64,000 bases of DNA, taken from Puccinia triticina. Taxonomy: Eukaryota > Basidiomycota > Pucciniomycetes > Pucciniales > Pucciniaceae. Positions 47,421 to 59,632 of the stretch are shown in pieces (position 1 is the first letter of the stretch; each line of letters opens with the position of its first letter). The stretch is from assembly GCF_026914185.1 (NCBI RefSeq), contig NC_070560.1, positions 2,161,501 to 2,225,500 on the forward strand, given 5' to 3'. A program made the translations under genes and the position numbers. Under the pieces are notes generated by a model. The model had not been told where the DNA came from. It did not search any database and saw only the letters and a list, made by a program, of their open reading frames with translations.

Positions 47421-48497
47421 AGACCTGGGCACCAGTTTGTTTCCATTGGTGAGCCAGCTGTAAATTTTTCTGGTGGATCACTTCTGGTGGCCTAAATTTA
47501 TATTAATTTTAGGGTCAGCCTAAATGCACTCCTAAAAAATCCCAAAAGCACTCCAAAAGTGAGTGTATGGAGTGTGCACTCCAATGATTGTTGGAGTACA
47601 GACTAGAGTACTCCAAGTCAATCGGAGTGCAGAACTGGGGACTCAAGACTCTTTGGAGTGCACCACAAAGAAATCCAGTGGCCAGGAAATGTAATGAGTG
47701 CCCGTGAGTCTCACTCCATCAGATTGGAGTGCATTCCCCCAGCACTCCATTCCTGATATTTCTCCTCCTCAAAAGGGGAGTGCAGTACTGTGCACTCCAG
47801 CCAGAGCTGGAGTGCCTACAACTTCAACGGGGCTATGTACAAACACACCCCACTTAATGCCAGCTGCCACCTCCTGATCTCCATGAACAGTACAGACCGG
47901 CATTGAGCGGATTAACATCTCCTCTCAAATCCAATGACTGGTCTGTGCCGGACCTCCGGTCATTAAGGGGAATCACACCTCTCAATGACCGGTCTGTGCC
48001 GGTCATCAAGGGAAGTAACATCGCGTCTCAATGACCGGTCTGTGCCGTTCACCGAGGGGACTCACACCTCTCAATGACTGGCGCGGACCAGTTAAACCTC
48101 CCAATGACCGGCACAGACCAGTCATTGAGGGGACTGACACCTTGATGACCGGCACAGACCGGTCATTGAGGGGACTCACACCTTGATGATTGGTCACACC
48201 GGTCATCAAGGGTAATAACACCTCCTCTCAATGACCGGTCATCACCGGTCATTGAGAGGGCTCACACCTGTCGATGATCAGTCAGACCGGTCATCAAGGG
48301 TAATAACACCTCTCAATGACCGGTCATCACCGGTCATCGAGGTGAGTCACATCTCTCAATGACCGGTCAGACCAATCATCGAGGGGAATAAAACCTCCTC
48401 TGGATGACCGGTGTGTACCGGTCATCAAGGGGAGGTGCTACTCTCAATGACCGGTTGGTCTGACCGGTCATTGAGAGGAGGTGCTACTCCCCTCGGT

Positions 48498-48942
48498 CAA
48501 CGGTGGGCCAGCTACGCTAACCGTAGCGTAGCGGAATTCCGCTAAATTTTAGCATAGCGTTAGCGGAATTGCGCCTTTCTGCGCTAACGCTACGCGCAAA
48601 GGGTGCGTAGCTAATTTAGCTGTTAGCGTAGCGTTAGCGCAGATGCGCGCAATTGCGCTAACGCTACACACGCAGGGCGCAAAAGAGCGCGCGCTACGGT
48701 GCGCCACAGTGCTTTTAGCTGAAAAAAAGGCCTTTTTTTCCGCTAAAAGAGCTGTAGCGCAGCGTAGCGTAGTGACTGTAGCGGCGCGCTAACACTAACA
48801 AACAATTGGCGCGCTGTTAGCGCCGCTGAAACGTAGCGCAGCGTAGCGGCGCTAACACTACTCAAAATGGGCGGGCGCTTTTTGCCGCTACGCTAACACT
48901 AAGTGGCCATGTAGCGTAGTGTAGCGTAGCGGCCCACCGTTG
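48498..48942 (+). mobile_element. TAGCG-rich MITE, copy 4
   Basis: CAACGGTGGGCC and GGCCCACCGTTG ends, with flanks CCTCGGT and CCACGGT (6 of 7 matching). 445 bases, same orientation as copies 1 and 3, nested in the 3 kb foldback element. Confidence 0.87.
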
Positions 48943-49204
48943 CCACGGTGACCGGCACAGACCGGTCATCCAGAGGACTCACACCTCTCAATGATTGGTC
49001 AGACCGGTCATTGAGAGATGTGACTCACCTTGATGACCGGTGATGACCGGTCATTGAGAGGACTCACACCCAGACCGGTCATCAAGGGTAATAACACCTC
49101 TCAATTACCGGTAATGACCGGTCATCCAGGTGAGTCACATCTCTTGATAACCGGTCTGTGCCGTGTCAGAATCTGAGCTTTTTAGTCCGCTCTCTTTCTA
49201 AGTT

Positions 49205-49345
49205 TTCATGTTCCTGTCCCCGTTCCTGTTCCTGTTCCTGTTCCTGTTCCTGTCCCAGTACCTGTCCCTGTTCCAGTTCCTGTCCTCGTTCCTGTTCCTG
49301 TTCCTGTCACTGTTCCTGTCCCAGTTTCGGACATGTCCTGTTCCT
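49205..49345. repeat. CTGTTC simple tandem repeat
   Basis: About 20 imperfect copies of the hexamer CTGTTC/CTGTCC, strongly strand-asymmetric (pyrimidine-rich on the plus strand). Frames through it are repeat translation, not genes. Confidence 0.85.
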
Positions 49346-50476
49346 GTTGTCATGTGTGTTACATGCGTCCAGGCCCCCTCTGGATCTTAAGCAGGGGGCT
49401 CTCTAGTTGTGTGTTTGTGTCCGCTCCTCGGAGAAGAAATAAAATCATCGAGTCTGAGCCAAAACCACTCTAGCCCCACCTGAGCCAACAAACTTCAGCA
49501 AAGCTCCTCTTTCAACCCCTCCTCCTCGCCTCTCAATCCCTCAGTCCTCAAGTGAAATCTCAACATGCCGGTCATTGTGGGGAGTAACATCTCCTCTCAA
49601 TGCCCGGTCTGTGCGGGTCACCGAGGGGAGTAGCACCTCCTCTTGATGACCGGTCAGACCAACTGGTTGTCAAGAGTAGCACCTCCCCTCAATGACCGGT
49701 ACACACCAGTCATCCAGAGGAGGTGTTATTCCCCTTGATGACCGGTCTGACAGGTCATCAAGAGTTGTGACTCCCCTCAATGACTGGTGATGACCAGTCA
49801 TTGAGAGGTGTGAGTCCCCTCAATGACCGGTCTGACCGATCATCGAAAGGTGTGAGTCCTCTCAATGACCGGTAAAGACCGGTCATTGGGAGGTGTGAAT
49901 GATGACCGGTCCACACCACTCATTGAGAGGTGGGATTCCCCTTGATGACCGGTAAAGACCGGTCATCAAGAGTAGCACCTCCCCTCAATGACCGGTACAC
50001 ACCGGTCATTGAGAGGTGTGACTGTTGACCGGTCCGCGCGAGTCATCGAGAGGTATGAGTCCTCTGGATGACCGGTTGTGTGAGTCCCCTTGATGACCGG
50101 TCCAGACCGGTCATCAAGGGGTGTGATTGCTGTGGGCACTCCAAAAAAAAGGAGACTTGGAGTGCACCCCAATGCACTCAATTTGGTATTTGCCAGCTGG
50201 AGTGCAAAGCCAAAATCCTCCACTGAAAAGGTGGAGTGCTTGGGCTTGCACTCCATTTTTTTTGGAGTGCATCTAGCTGCACTCCCCTATTTTGGTCAAT
50301 TTTGGAGTACCCAGTTGTGTACTCCAATAAACATGGAGTGCCCATCTGGGGACTCCATGTTTTGGGAGTACAAAATCAAGGCACTCCAACTTTTTTGGAG
50401 TGCTGGCCCCCCAAAGCCAAAAATGTGGAGTGCACAAAGTAAAAGTTTGGAGTGCATTTAGGCTGACCCTAATTTT

Positions 50477-52566
50477 AATTTGTGCAGCGTGTTAAAAATT
50501 TCTGGTGGGACGGTTAAAAAGTCCTGGTGAAATCCAATTGTGAACCCCCCTAACAAAAGTAATACACTTTTTGAATAAAGAAAAACAATTGTCACAACTA
50601 GTTTTGTAGAACTTAGAAGGATAGATAACAATAATGAAAAAATACCTCAAAGATATGCGTTTGATTTGATTGATTTGGTTACAAAGAAGAATAACCTTTG
50701 ATTTTGTTGATTGATTATCAATTGATGATTGTAGAGATTTGATTTGAGAAGAAAGAAAGAAAAGGGGAGAGAAGTTTATCGGCGACAAGTGATGGTTGCA
50801 AACTTAACTAAGTCCGAAGGTGGGGGCGCGAAGCGCCTCCACCGGAGGGAATTATGCGGTATCAGTGATTTAGGACTGAGAGCAAAGGCCAAAAACACTG
50901 ATTTTGACAAATGTTCCCATAGCTCCTTCACCTCCGAGGATCCCAACAATTTTTTTGGATCAGATGAAATATCAACATCTTGTCTAATTTTTGATGCATC
51001 AATATCATCATGAGTCCTCCTGCCTCACTCACAATGATCCATCAAAGGTGGTGGATGGCAAAAGCCAACCCAGAGACTGTTAAAACAGCATTTTTAGTGC
51101 AAATCCATCCACTTGCCTCAAGGAAAAAAAATGACAGGTATCTGGGACTCACTGCTCTGACAGATCTGAGACAGTCACAAAGCTGCAGGATGCGTGTGGG
51201 AACATGAATTTTCAGCCATTCACTCCAAATCCCGAGGGAGCCAGTTCGAAAAACAGTGATCAATCATCTGTTCTAGCCAGGACAAGTTTTCTTGTGTTTA
51301 CATCCCCTATATCTCAAGTTTGGCAAGGAGAAAAATACACCAGAAGGTGGCTGGAGATAGCCATGCTTCTGATGAGTCTTAGTGAAAATGTACGGGGTGA
51401 TCACAAAAACACACCACCGTACAGGGACCTTAGCACAAAAAGGCAAGGATTTGGGGCATAACTCTCAGGCCAAAATCACCTGTAAGGCATAAGTCCCTCC
51501 CAGAGGGAGGCCCTCGGCCTCCCTCGGGAGGGACTTAGTTAAGTTAGTGATGGTTGTCGGTCGGAAGAAACCAAGTCCGAAGTCCGAGTCAATCGACAAA
51601 GCCTGAGCATTGCATGCACCCCGGATTTATGCATCACCACATGCATAACCTAAACCATCAATGTACGAGTTTAAAACCGGACAATTATTCCCCAATTCTT
51701 TCCTTGAGCCCAACTGGTCCCATCTTATCTTCAAACTATTTATGACTCTTAAATTTTCTTGTCACCATCTTTCCACCAAGGCACACAGTTTTCTGTTATT
51801 GGGCGGGGGTGGGAGCAGGAGATGGCCAGTGTATCTGGATTGAATTTGAACTGAGAGAGGGGGCGCTGGCAATGGCCTAATGCCCCTTGGCCTCTTGTGG
51901 AAGACTAAAACATAGAAAATAAAAAGTTAAACCATAGAAAATAAAAGTTTATTTTGTTTTCCGTGGTCTTGGGTCGTCTGTTTTTGACACTTCACGTGTT
52001 AACAGTTCTATAAACTCTCGTGAGCTTGTTGCTAATAGTAGCACCGTTAGAAGAAAAGATAAATCATCGCTTTTCAGCGACTTCGGATGGCAAGAGCGCA
52101 TCCTTGTTCACTCATTCAGTGGTTGGCAAGTCCTCGAGCAAACTCTCTCCTGTTGATGGCAAAAGAAGACATCGCAACTAGCTCGTTCGATACCGGAGCC
52201 AATTGATCTATTGGCTTTTCAACAGATCCGGCCTCCTGTTACAGCTCTTCATCAACCTTGTCTATTGGGTGCTTCGTCGAGAGCAAGGAAAAAAATCTCC
52301 TTGCGGGGAGTCTGACGCAGCTCGTTGCTTTTCGAGTAAACAGCTTGCAGAAATCTCAAAGCGCCAAGCGCAGCATCAGTTGGGAGGCGACCGAGGAAAA
52401 TTGGCTACCTTATGAGTGGCAACCCCCCTCTTCTCTCTTGTTCACAATCCTGTGAGAGATTCACAGTTTGCCCAGATTACGCCTTCCTTGAATCACCAGC
52501 TCATATATTACTTCAATTTTATCGAAAAAGTGTTCGTGGAAGAGTCCAAATCTTCAACACCAAAAA
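50477..52566. other. intergenic with two small foldback elements
   Basis: 50527-50552 is a lone GGGGGGTTCACAATTG-type end. 50797-50852 and 51487-51550 are AAGTCCC-family palindromes, the latter with the clear pair AAGTCCCTCCC and GGGAGGGACTTAGTTAAGTT. No supported gene; the last 350 bases lead into the secreted-protein gene. Confidence 0.5.
51487..51550. repeat. short palindromic element, AAGTCCC family
   Basis: TAAGTCCCTCCCAGAGGGAGG mirrored by CCTCCCTCGGGAGGGACTTA, ending GTTAAGTTAGTG. A well-preserved member of the family described at 36-109. Confidence 0.6.
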
Positions 52567-53095
52567 ATGAATTTCCCTCGATTGATTGCAGTAGTTTCCA
52601 CTGCATCATGGGTAGCGTTAGGCGCCGATCAAGCCCCGGCTCCAAAACCTGAGGCGCCCAAACCATTCCCCTGCAAGGATGCACAGAAGAATTCTCCTTG
52701 GTGCCAGATGGATGTGTATCGTAAAGACGAAAAAAATCATAGAGGTAAGTTTTCACTCTGCGCAGCTTCGAATTCGAAAGGGTTGGATGAATTGCTCTCA
52801 CTGTCGCTCGAAATTGATTTGTTGATACATGTGGTGCTTGTGTATGAAATGAGCAGTGGTGGCAGCCAAACCATCAAGCCAAGGTAATTTTATATGTGTA
52901 GACCCTGGATACAATGGAGCCTGCTGTACCCCAAAATTCAAACCAGTGAGCTTTCCTTTTCACATCATTTTAGGGTTGTTTCTCGGCACTGATAACAGTT
53001 CTCCTCAAGATCCAAAGGATAAAAACGAGATGGCCACTTTTCAAGATCTCAAGAATAACTGTTTGGATCCACGGGGAGCCAATTTCGGAGAGTAA
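52567..53095 (+). CDS. small cysteine-containing secreted protein
   Basis: Two exons, 52567-52744 and 52857-53095, join in frame to give about 138 residues. The N-terminus is a signal peptide (LIAVVSTASWVALG, then ADQAP) followed by a Pro/Ala/Lys stretch. Cysteines appear in FPCKDAQ, PWCQMD, FICVDPGYNGACC and LKNNC, a pattern like small secreted rust proteins with an internal CC pair. A GTGAGC at 52946 could be another donor, but no acceptor keeps the frame that reaches NNCLDP, so I read through; that middle stretch is the least certain part. Function unknown; effector candidate by inference. Confidence 0.68.
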
Positions 53096-53827
53096 GGCGT
53101 CTGTACATTCGACGAGAAGGGCGAGAATCTCACACATTCTATTCGATTTTGTATACCATTGTCAAAACCACTTCCTGCGCTTGTGTTCTGTCTGTAAAAA
53201 TCATCAATAGTTTCTACTGTCTTCTCTAATGTCCATTGGCGGTAGCATTATCAAGGCAAAGCACGGTACATCGTATCAATAGGCCTATGGTGATAAATCG
53301 CCTGCTTTCACCGCTTCTGACACCTCGAACTGCTTCTGAGGCGAGGCAAGAGTTCAGCTGGGTGGTCAAGGAGAACTGGAACGTTTCATGAGCTCCGATT
53401 ATGCCCAGTCGGCGCGCCTGATCCGATGGGGCCTAGATCTTGACGTCCGTGTCCAGAACTTTGAAAGCTGCGAAGTGTTTGTCATATCACTCGACTATCG
53501 TGGTTAATAGTTCCAGGCCGACAGACTCGAGACCCTCGCTGTACGTCGAGATGACCGGGCACTGCCAAGAAGCTTTCCTGGTTAAAATGAGGTGTGGGTG
53601 GGAAGCCGTAGCCCCCGGGGTCGGGCAAGAACTAACAGGAACTCAGACTGATATTTGAAGAGCCCATCGGTTGTCTATTGCAAATGAATGGAGGGCAGAG
53701 GAGTGGGATCGAGTCAAAGCTGCTGGCCGTGATGAGGTCTGTCGGGGAGGATTGGGTAGTTCTTGAGAGGAAAAGCAGGACCTTGATGATGTGGTAGTCG
53801 ATGGGGAGGGAGGTCGAGATGGCTATA
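53096..53827. other. intergenic, no gene seen
   Basis: 3' flank of the secreted-protein gene, then moderately GC-rich DNA up to the next mobile element. No motif-bearing frame. Confidence 0.45.
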
Positions 53828-56328
53828 CACCACGGCTGCAACCAAACTATTTTGAGTGGTATTTGAAACCACTCAAGAAAGTTTTCAATTGAATCCAGAT
53901 TGGACGTCGGGTCCCGGCCCCCGCGGAAACCACTTTGAGAAGTTTTGCGAGAGTTCCATGAAATAGTTTCCATGCAGTTAATATTTGGCTTTCGAAACCG
54001 GCAACGTTGGCAGGCAGTTGTTAAAACGGTTTGCCCGGCGAAAAATGTTCCCTGGTTTGCCTGAAACGTTCCCAAATCAATTGAATTTGGTTGCAGGTTA
54101 GCAAAACCTTTCAGGACCCAAAAACCAACGTTTCCATGACCTTTCGGACTCAATTGGAAAAGTTGGATAACTTGGGCCAAACGTCCTATCTGGTGAAAAA
54201 CGTTCTCCAGAACTTCCAAAGTTGATCAAACGTTTGATCAAACTCAGCGCCCGCCCGCGATCGTTGGTCAAAACGTTTGCAATTACGCCCAGCTATCCTG
54301 CTGGGCGGTCGGAATTATTTGCCGGGCGCAGACATTTGGACTGTCGCTTTACTTTACACACTAAGGGTCTCGAGTTGGGTTCAATTGCAGGGGTTGAGGG
54401 GAACAATCATAACAGGGAAGGGTGAGGGTAACAATCATGACAGGGAGGGGCATACAAGTGAGATAAATGGGAGGGAGGGTCTGCGGGGCTACTTAGTCAA
54501 AAGGTGGAAGGAGGGATGAGATAGGACCCAAAACTAGGCTTCACTAAAGTTGTCCGCATTGGCTAGCGCCGGGTTTGCTAAGTCTTCACCTCCTTGCCGA
54601 TGGTAGGAAGCAATTTCTTCTTCTACCTCCGCGGCTGTCGGCATAGCACAGTCAGCTGCGGTGACACAGTCAACGGTCTTTTTGCCATCCCAGAGGGCTG
54701 CATCCTTGCGAAGGATGAGCCGGGCAAAGCCAAACCTGTACATTGGCGATTTGCCAATCTGGAGGGCGAGGTCTGCGTCGAGCTGACTCCAAAACTTGTG
54801 CTTCTCACCTTGATCGTTTCGGGCGATTCAATTGAGGTTGAAGATTAGGCGCATGTGAGCGAGTCGTGCTTTGGCAGGGGCCTTCACCTCTCGGAGTATG
54901 GTAGCGGGATCGGAGTCCTTGTAGCGGGGTAACATTGCCGAGAATACGCTGGTGACAAGGTTGGACAACTGCGGGACTGGAGCGGGCGGTTTGCCAGTTG
55001 TGGGGAGGTGATCTTGGAGCATGCTGACAATCTTGTGCTTGTCAGCCTTGAGCGCAAGCGTGATCATTGAGTCAAGCTCCGAGTTCCATTTGGCGTCGTC
55101 TGCATAGTTGGGTGGGAGGTTGAATTGGTCGGGGTGCTTCTGTTCATGCTGCCTAATGGTGGCCTGCTCCATAGACCCGTTAGTCTTCCTTGCGTGACCT
55201 GATAGACAACAAAACATGACCTACTTTTATAGCCGAAAATGGTGTGACCGCTGCAGTGGCCTTGCGACTGGTGAGCTGTCCATACACATCGAGCTTCCCT
55301 TCGACTAAGAGAAGACGGAGGTTTGAGCGCACAAACCCCTTGAGACCTGACGCAGTATTGGATTTGGCCGCTGAGGCATGCTTGCCCCAGCCTGTTGCAT
55401 GGACTGACGCATGACCCAACGTTTGAATGAAGCGAAGTCGAATTGCGTCAATTGGGAAACACCGAGCTGGAATGGGGCCAGATATGAGTCCGTGTCGACC
55501 ATCCTGTAGGTGGGGGCTTCTTCGGCGGGTCTGTGGCTGTCGGCAGCGTACTGGACTCTTGCGTAGAGTTTGTGCCGGACGTATATCGCGCGCAAGGACC
55601 AATTGGCCGGGAGCAGGTGGCCAGCAGGAGGGCTGGTTACCCCTTTGACATCCGACAATTCCATGTCTAACTCTTCGATGTCCGGATTTGTATTGGGCAT
55701 TTTGGGAAATGGGCAGCGGAGGTGGTTGAAGTCGGATGTGGCAGGTGGCTGTGATGGTGGTGGGTGGAGGGTCGCGGGCGATGACGACACAGACGGTTCA
55801 GTGATTGCCGATCGGGGCTGCGGCGGAGCAGAAACGTTTATCAAAAACGTTTCAGTATGCGCAAACGTTACGATAACCCTTTTGGGTCGGCGGAACAATT
55901 TGGAAACCTCATAGAAGCGTTCACCCACACTGGAGGGTTTCCGGGTCGTTTCAGAGTGGTCAAGGAAACGCTTGAACATGTCAAACGTTTGGTTACGGCT
56001 TGAGGAACGTTTCCAATAAACCTTACGGCGTTCTGGCGCCATGAACATTTGGGGAAGTGAAAACGTTTGTGGGAAACGTCTCAGAATGGTTGAAGGCGGG
56101 TGAAACGTTTCCAGAACCCCATAATAACTGTGAATCGTTTCCGTAACCGCTTGTTAACCTCAAAACCTCTGCAAAACCGCATTGTAACCGTGAAACGTTC
56201 CCGGGTGGCTGATCTGCACAGGTAACGTTTCTTAAACCAGACTTTAACCTCCAAACGTTTCAAAAACCATGCTCTAACCCAGAAACGTTACACCTTGGAT
56301 TCAAGAAACTTTTCTTGCAGCCGTGGTG
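53828..56328 (-). mobile_element. 2.5 kb CACCA-ended element with AACGTTT arrays
   Basis: Ends CACCACGGCTGCAA and TTGCAGCCGTGGTG are exact inverted copies, flanked by TA on each side (53826-53827 and 56329-56330). Both subterminal regions (about 53930-54290 and 55830-56300) are dense in the word AAACGTTT and variants, more than 20 occurrences in all, spaced 15-40 bases. A broken reading frame of unknown family occupies the middle on the minus strand. Shares CACCA ends with 8762-15769 and both CACCA ends and TA flanks with 23882-24684. Confidence 0.78.
54828..55700 (-). pseudogene. broken ORF of unknown function inside the CACCA element
   Basis: Likely start at 55700 (MPNTNPDIEELDMELSDVKG). 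Protein-like sequence continues (NWSLRAIYVRHKLYARVQY, FASFKRWVMRQSMQQAG), shifts frame near 55385 (KHASAAKSNTASGLKGF, LLLVEGKLDVYGQLTSRK), then crosses a probable intron around 55235-55205 to HARKTNGSMEQATIRQHEQK and on to a stop at 54828. The intron is also out of phase by canonical sites. No transposase signature such as DDE spacing or a zinc finger is visible. It may be a decayed element-borne gene, either an accessory DNA-binding protein or captured host sequence. Confidence 0.5.
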
Positions 56329-56330
56329 TA

Positions 56331-58018
56331 GTCGATTGTCGAGTCGACGACTCTTCGGGTCGCAGGCTTTGGATTCGCTGAAGCCGTTTGGCGAGGCCGA
56401 CGGTGGGTATTGTGCTTGGCGATACGTCCAGCAGCAGTGATTGTCGTCCAGAGCAATCCTGGCTGGGCTGACGAGCCCGCCGAGTTCGAGGTTGGCAAAG
56501 GCAGCTTGAACCGCGGATTACTAGGGAGTGTCGGCCAAAAACCTCAACAAGGTAACAGTAGGTTTACTTGGCTTGCCGTGATTGAGCGGTCATATCCGGC
56601 CGGGTCGGATAACATATCCGCGTGATGGAGAGAAACAGTAGCTGATCCTTCTTTTGATGTTGCTATGTATAGATTCGTCTGCGAATTGGTGGCCACATGA
56701 CGAATTCGTTCCCAACGTCTGGGATGATACCTTCATGCTGGGGAGCAGAAGTGTAGTTTCGGGAAGCCTTCGAGATGGCTGCCAGTGGGAAGGGATGCTC
56801 AGAGATTGAAATGGATGCTGCTTGCTAATCCCAGACTTGTGGAAACTGGTCGCTCTTCAGCAGTTCAAATTCAGGATGTCTCACTTCAACTCGCAAGCCA
56901 ACACCAGGATACAAACTGCAAAAGTCACCGACTCTAGTCAATCCATATAACTTTAAGAGTCTGGTATCATTTCAAACCGGCCGGTCGCACTGGCTTCTGT
57001 TGGATCAACAAGAAGGAATTTCTTGTGTTTTGCAAGGAAACCTGCATATTCTGCTGGATGAAGCTGGTGCCCTGAGTTGAAGTTGAGTGGATGATGTTAC
57101 ACTTCTGCAACTTGACCCTTAGTCTAGATTAAGGTCAGATGGCTGGCTCAGGACACTCTTAGCCTACATAAGGCAAAAATCTGAACATGCAGGGCCACAA
57201 GTGAGAAGAACCTGCAGAACCGGGTCAGATTATGTGATCTCACATTTTTCAATCGTGGTTGTACGGCGTAAAAGCACAGCACACAGCTTCCAATTTTTGG
57301 AAGCTTACAATTAGAACACCCCCACCTCAGAAATTAACTGCCCGTACATGGTGGTTGTCCGAGCAGCTGCCGGACAGACTCTGTCCGGCGAGTTCTGCAA
57401 TTTCCTCGGCCCGCCGCCGGGCTGCCGAGCTCGTCGCGGCACAAATGCTGCCCGGCATTAACCAGTCGAACAAAGCTGTCCGAGCGGATAATTTTGTGTG
57501 CAGCGCCAGGCAGTGCCCCGTCTGTATATTCCGGGACTCGCTTTCACCTGGAGAAGCCAAGTTTGATCCACCCCGCCGTGGAGTCTATGACATTCGTCGC
57601 GCCGCCATGGTGACCGAGATCCCGATGTTTTCGGTCACTGAGCAGGAATGCTGTGTCAAATCGAAAAGGACTGCAGATAGTCAGGTTTGCATGGTCCGGC
57701 CGTCACCATCAGGCAAAGGAAATATAAGCTCCAAGTCTAATCGACGAGCGCCCAGCCCATTTCCTGCATGTCACATTTATTCATTTTGGCCTCATCATCC
57801 ATAACTTCATTCCTTCGCAGAGAAATCTGACGCATACCTTTCCTTTAAAGAACAACTGGCGCAGCACACGCAGTTTTTTCAAGTAGACCTTTATCTCATA
57901 TTAAAATCACTCATTTTGCTTTATGTTTCAACACCATAGAGTGTATTCATTCCGCTTCTGATTTGACCTTCGTTTATTCTACCTGTGAATTATCAACTCG
58001 AACCTTCTCGAGCACATC
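56331..58018. other. intergenic, no supported gene
   Basis: A 181-codon frame at 57259-57804 lacks motifs, overlaps opposite-strand frames and contains a local foldback (CTGCCGGACAGACTCTGTCCGG), so I do not call it. The final 150 bases lead into the next gene. Confidence 0.45.
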
Positions 58019-59632
58019 ATGCGACCTGTCATCCTGGTAACATTGTTGCCTTATTTCCCTCTTTATAACTCTCTCCCAATGCTGCTGACCACGCCAAAAA
58101 ATCTGCAATCTGCGAAACTCACCGAAGGCTTAGGTGGGATTATCGAGGGAGCTTCAGACATTAGGCCTACCGGAATGGTAAGTCAGCCTGGCGATTTTGG
58201 CAAAAAGCAACCGGGAAAAGAAACTGATTAACTACTGAAAACGATGCTCCAGAGATCACCAATATTTCCAGCGTCAAGTCAAGAAAAAATACTCTCTCCG
58301 AGCCCAAAGACTGAGGGAACAATCATAAGAAGTCCAGAAACAGTCTCGGTATCCTCAGCTGATCAGGCATCCAGAGCTGCTTTAGGCGAAAAAATGGGCC
58401 AAACTTCTCCAGAGGTAACTTCACAAAGCGCATACCGTCAAATTTTGGACAATATTGGGAAATCACAGGTGCAGGCTGAGGCCTACAGTAAGGGCCGGAT
58501 CCGGGACAATTTGAATCGATGGATAAAACCCAAAGCCGCATTACATATTGATCCAGCTGATGAAGCAGTACTCCAGACGTTTCTCCGGAGGATTAACAAA
58601 AATCCATACAATCTAAATAACAAAGATACCATGGCTTTGAATGAATATTACCGAGCCTTCTCAGCATCAAATAGGAAATCTACCGCATTGGTTCAATTAA
58701 ACCCTGAGGCGTACAGCTTCCTTTCAAAGTGGGGCGAAAAGTTCGAGAAAGGTGCCCCGTCTAGCACTCAATCCACAGTCCATAATTTTTTCAGAGGAAT
58801 ATTGTCCGAAAAAGAGTTCTTAAGAAGACAGAGTGTTCTTGAATCACAAATGAATCAGGTTCGAATTGTTGCGGAGTGGGAAAAACAAGCACAATCTATC
58901 AGCAAGGCTTTAGGACACTCAATTGAAGAAGTTCACCAATTTGGAAATACCATTGGAGGAAAAGATTTTTTCACTTCATTTTCCGGGCACAATTTCAAGA
59001 AGACCTTGGAAGAATTCAAAGCCTTGAAGAGAGAAAAGCCTCAACTAGCAAAGGCCTGGGAAACATTTTTGGGAACTGAGGAGTATAATGCACGGCTCGA
59101 GTTACTGAAAACTCTTTCATGGATGAAGGAACCTACCACAATCCCTTCGGAAACCATTTCTGCATGGAGGGCTCAAGGACTTGATGTAAAGAGAATGCTG
59201 AAGATTGTTAACTACAACCCAAGGATTAGCCAACTACATGGTCCAAAGTTAGAAATAGAATTCAAAAGTCCCAAAGACTATGAATCTGCCAAGGAAACTT
59301 TTCTTTCCAAAAACAAGTATGGGATACCTTGGTCAGAAAGTCTTGAGCATGATCAACTGTTAAAGACTTCCGAACTTCAAGCCACCAACCCCAAATATAA
59401 TGAATTCCGTACAAAATTGGAGAACCCTACAGTATCAAAGAATATTAAGGAACCTTTTAACACAGAGAGGATTACAACTATAACATATTTGAAGGAAACC
59501 CCGCCCAAAAAATCCCCACATTTAATTCAGATTCCAAAATTCAAGCATGAAGACCTTACCCACATAACTGGCCCAAAAAAACAAAAATGGACAAATATCA
59601 TTTTTAGATTTTGGAAAAAGAAAAAGATTTGA
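58019..59632 (+). CDS. large secreted protein of unknown function
   Basis: Two exons, 58019-58177 and 58253-59632, join in frame across a GTAAGT...CCAG intron to give 512 residues. The N-terminus (MRPVILVTLLPYFPLYNSLP) looks like a signal peptide. The mature protein is helical, Lys/Glu-rich and almost free of Cys, with recurring helical segments (ISKALGHSIEEVHQF, NFKKTLEEFKALKREKPQLA) and a basic C-terminus (FRFWKKKKI) that could act in nuclear targeting. No family recognised. Large Cys-poor secreted helical proteins are common effector candidates in rusts; that role is inference. The second exon alone is 460 codons without a stop, strong evidence for coding. Confidence 0.8.

Larger units (their letters stand above)
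47511..50470. mobile_element. 3 kb foldback element, AGGGTCAGCC ends and palindromic core
   Basis: The left end AGGGTCAGCCTAAATGCACT is exactly inverted at the right end, finishing at 50470. The flanks share AATTTT (47505-47510, 50471-50476), a possible 6-bp duplication in AT-rich DNA. Inside both ends are mirrored blocks of GGAGTGCA/TGCACTCC words (47520-47820 and 50130-50460). The core (47930-50115) repeats near-palindromes CTCAATGACCGGT-ACCGGTCATTGAG. It has no transposase and carries a nested MITE and a simple-repeat tract. Confidence 0.75.

Noticed and set aside
49158..49406. Cys/Ser-rich reading frame resembling a small secreted protein
   Set aside because: It is the translation of a CTGTTC simple repeat; the cysteines are repeat-derived.
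46862..50115. Regular repeats with spacers, superficially CRISPR-like
   Set aside because: Units are inverted and degenerate with irregular spacing and repeat-like spacers, and the surroundings are eukaryotic; a palindromic array or foldback element fits.
57259..57804. 181-codon open frame
   Set aside because: No motif, overlaps a minus-strand frame, and passes through a local foldback; not supported as a gene.
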